This document shows, one piece after another, positions 5,375 to 6,294 of a stretch of 6,294 nt of DNA. Numbering within the stretch: the stretch's first letter is position 1; the number at the start of each line of letters is the position of its first letter. Below the pieces are notes generated by a model, which saw only the letters and a list, made by a program, of their open reading frames with translations, ran no database searches and had not been told where the DNA came from. Source of the stretch: Thermodesulfovibrionales bacterium (lineage in GTDB: Bacteria > Nitrospirota > Thermodesulfovibrionia > Thermodesulfovibrionales > SM23-35); NCBI GenBank assembly GCA_022865525.1, contig JALHSV010000059.1, forward strand, positions 1-6,294, in the 5' to 3' direction. Made by a program: the position numbers and the translations under genes.

Positions 5375-6294
5375 ATGAAAAAAGTTTTTGTTTTCATAGT
5401 GGCTATTTCTGTCCTTTGCGCATTGGTATCATGTGCGCAAAAGGGAGAACAAAAAGGGCCGTATCTCGCAAAAGTCGGCACGATACAAATAACCCAGGCC
5501 GATCTCGAAAGAGACATTAAGAACCTGCCCGAGTTTGCCCAGAAACTCTTTGAAGGGGCCGCCGGCAAAGAGAAGTTCCTTGATGAAATGATCAAGAAGG
5601 AGCTGTTGTATCAGGAGGCAGCGAAAAGGGGGCTTGACAAGGACCCTGAATATGCAAGAAAACTTGAAGAATTTAAGAAACTTACCCTCATCGGGCAGCT
5701 TCTTGAAAAGGAGATAGAGGCAAAAGCAAAGGTCACAGAGCAGGATGTGAAAGATTACTATGAAAAGCATAAGGCGGAGCTTGCTGCGGTAAGCCAGATA
5801 AAGGCCAGCCATATTCTGGTTAAAACAGAGGGTGATGCAAAAAAGATATTGGGAAGACTGAAGAAGGGCGAGGATTTTGCAGCGCTTGCCAAAAAGAATT
5901 CGATTGATCCGGGGTCTGCCCAAAATGGCGGAGACCTCGGGTATTTCTCTTCAGGGCAGATGGTTCCGGAATTTGAGGCTGCTGCGGCAAAACTCAAACA
6001 GGGTGAAGTCAGCAGTGAACCGGTGAAGACAAAATTCGGATATCATATTATCAAGGTTACTGACAGGAAAAAAGGGAACCCTATTGAATTTGAAAAAATC
6101 AAGAACGTGCTCTTCCAGCGTATTTCTGCAGAAAAACAGAAAGAGTTTTTTGACTCGTATATCGAGAATCTGAGAAAAACCTACAAAGTTGAGATAAACA
6201 AAGAAGCAGTTTCCAAACTCTCGGCAGCCGAACAAAAGAAAGAAGAGACACCAGGGGAAACTGAAACAGGAGTAAAGAAAGAAGCACCGAAAAA
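5375..6294 (+). CDS. PpiC/SurA-type peptidyl-prolyl isomerase lipoprotein, 3'-truncated
   Basis: The ATG at 5375 sits 5 nt after a strong AGGAGG (5364-5369), and the frame stays open to the window end (306 codons plus 2 bases). Residues 1-19 form a lipoprotein signal peptide ending in the lipobox LVSC, with C20 the lipidated residue and Ala at +2, which does not signal inner-membrane retention. Residues about 30-135 are a helical SurA/PrsA-like chaperone segment (VGTIQITQADLERDI, FLDEMIKKELLYQEAAKRGL). Residues about 142-231 are a parvulin rotamase domain with IKASHILVKT, NGGDLGYFSSGQMVPEFEAA and KFGYHIIKV, keeping both parvulin histidines (H146, H224). Residues 232-280 are helical again. From about 281 the chain becomes a Lys/Glu-rich low-complexity tail that continues past the edge. 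It probably acts in the periplasm as a folding helper for secreted or outer-membrane proteins. It is transcribed away from hemL. Confidence 0.92.
   Translation, partial: MKKVFVFIVAISVLCALVSCAQKGEQKGPYLAKVGTIQITQADLERDIKNLPEFAQKLFEGAAGKEKFLDEMIKKELLYQEAAKRGLDKDPEYARKLEEFKKLTLIGQLLEKEIEAKAKVTEQDVKDYYEKHKAELAAVSQIKASHILVKTEGDAKKILGRLKKGEDFAALAKKNSIDPGSAQNGGDLGYFSSGQMVPEFEAAAAKLKQGEVSSEPVKTKFGYHIIKVTDRKKGNPIEFEKIKNVLFQRISAEKQKEFFDSYIENLRKTYKVEINKEAVSKLSAAEQKKEETPGETETGVKKEAPK

Noticed and set aside
5429..5923. 164-codon minus-strand frame opposite the parvulin gene
   Set aside because: The plus strand encodes a clear lipoprotein signal, SurA-like segment and rotamase domain; the antisense frame is rich in Phe/Leu/Cys as expected from the complement of Lys/Glu-rich codons.

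Overview
The window is ordinary chromosomal DNA from a Gram-negative bacterium of moderate GC content. The mix of a primary-type sigma-70, a hemL-atpZ-atpI run, a parvulin lipoprotein and G/C-rich palindromic extragenic repeats would fit Nitrospirota or Desulfobacterota. That placement is an inference from gene content and repeat style, not from a marker gene. I see no phage, IS transposase, CRISPR array, tRNA or rRNA.

Layout, left to right. (1) Positions 1-532 (+) hold the C-terminal half of a cysteine synthase (CysK) cut by the window edge. (2) Positions 533-897 form a 365-bp gene-free stretch. It holds a 159-bp two-tier inverted repeat (614-772), whose two halves differ by compensatory base-pair changes. 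It also holds a near-consensus sigma-54 (-24/-12) promoter motif (831-846) beside a weaker sigma-70-like one (796-823). (3) A possible 57-aa basic ORF (898-1071, +) precedes a complete 475-aa RpoD-type sigma factor (1123-2550, +). (4) A 179-bp convergent gap contains a second imperfect inverted repeat (2566-2709). (5) On the minus strand a compact operon reads hemL (3986-5272) -> atpZ (3726-3971) -> atpI-like (3293-3748) -> TPR protein (2730-3296). Its junctions are a 14-bp gap, a 23-bp overlap and a 4-bp ATGA overlap, so the genes are very probably co-transcribed and the last two translationally coupled. (6) A short divergent promoter region (about 5273-5374) leads to a PpiC/SurA-type peptidyl-prolyl isomerase lipoprotein (5375 onward, +) that runs off the right edge.

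How the parts relate. HemL makes 5-aminolevulinate for tetrapyrroles. AtpZ and the AtpI-like protein are small membrane accessory proteins of the F-type ATP synthase, but no atpB/atpE follows them; a cytoplasmic TPR protein takes that place and the operon then meets rpoD tail to tail. The hemL and ppiC promoters appear to share the same -35 bases on opposite strands. The minus-strand frame of hemL can be extended to a TTG at 5323, but the first six bases of that extension (TTGACA) look like a promoter -35 box. I therefore call the start at GTG 5272, which restores the usual HemL length.

I do not see a convincing new multi-gene system. The most interesting items are the sigma-54-like site ahead of a primary-type sigma factor, the coupled TPR gene in the atpZ/atpI operon, and the structured repeats.
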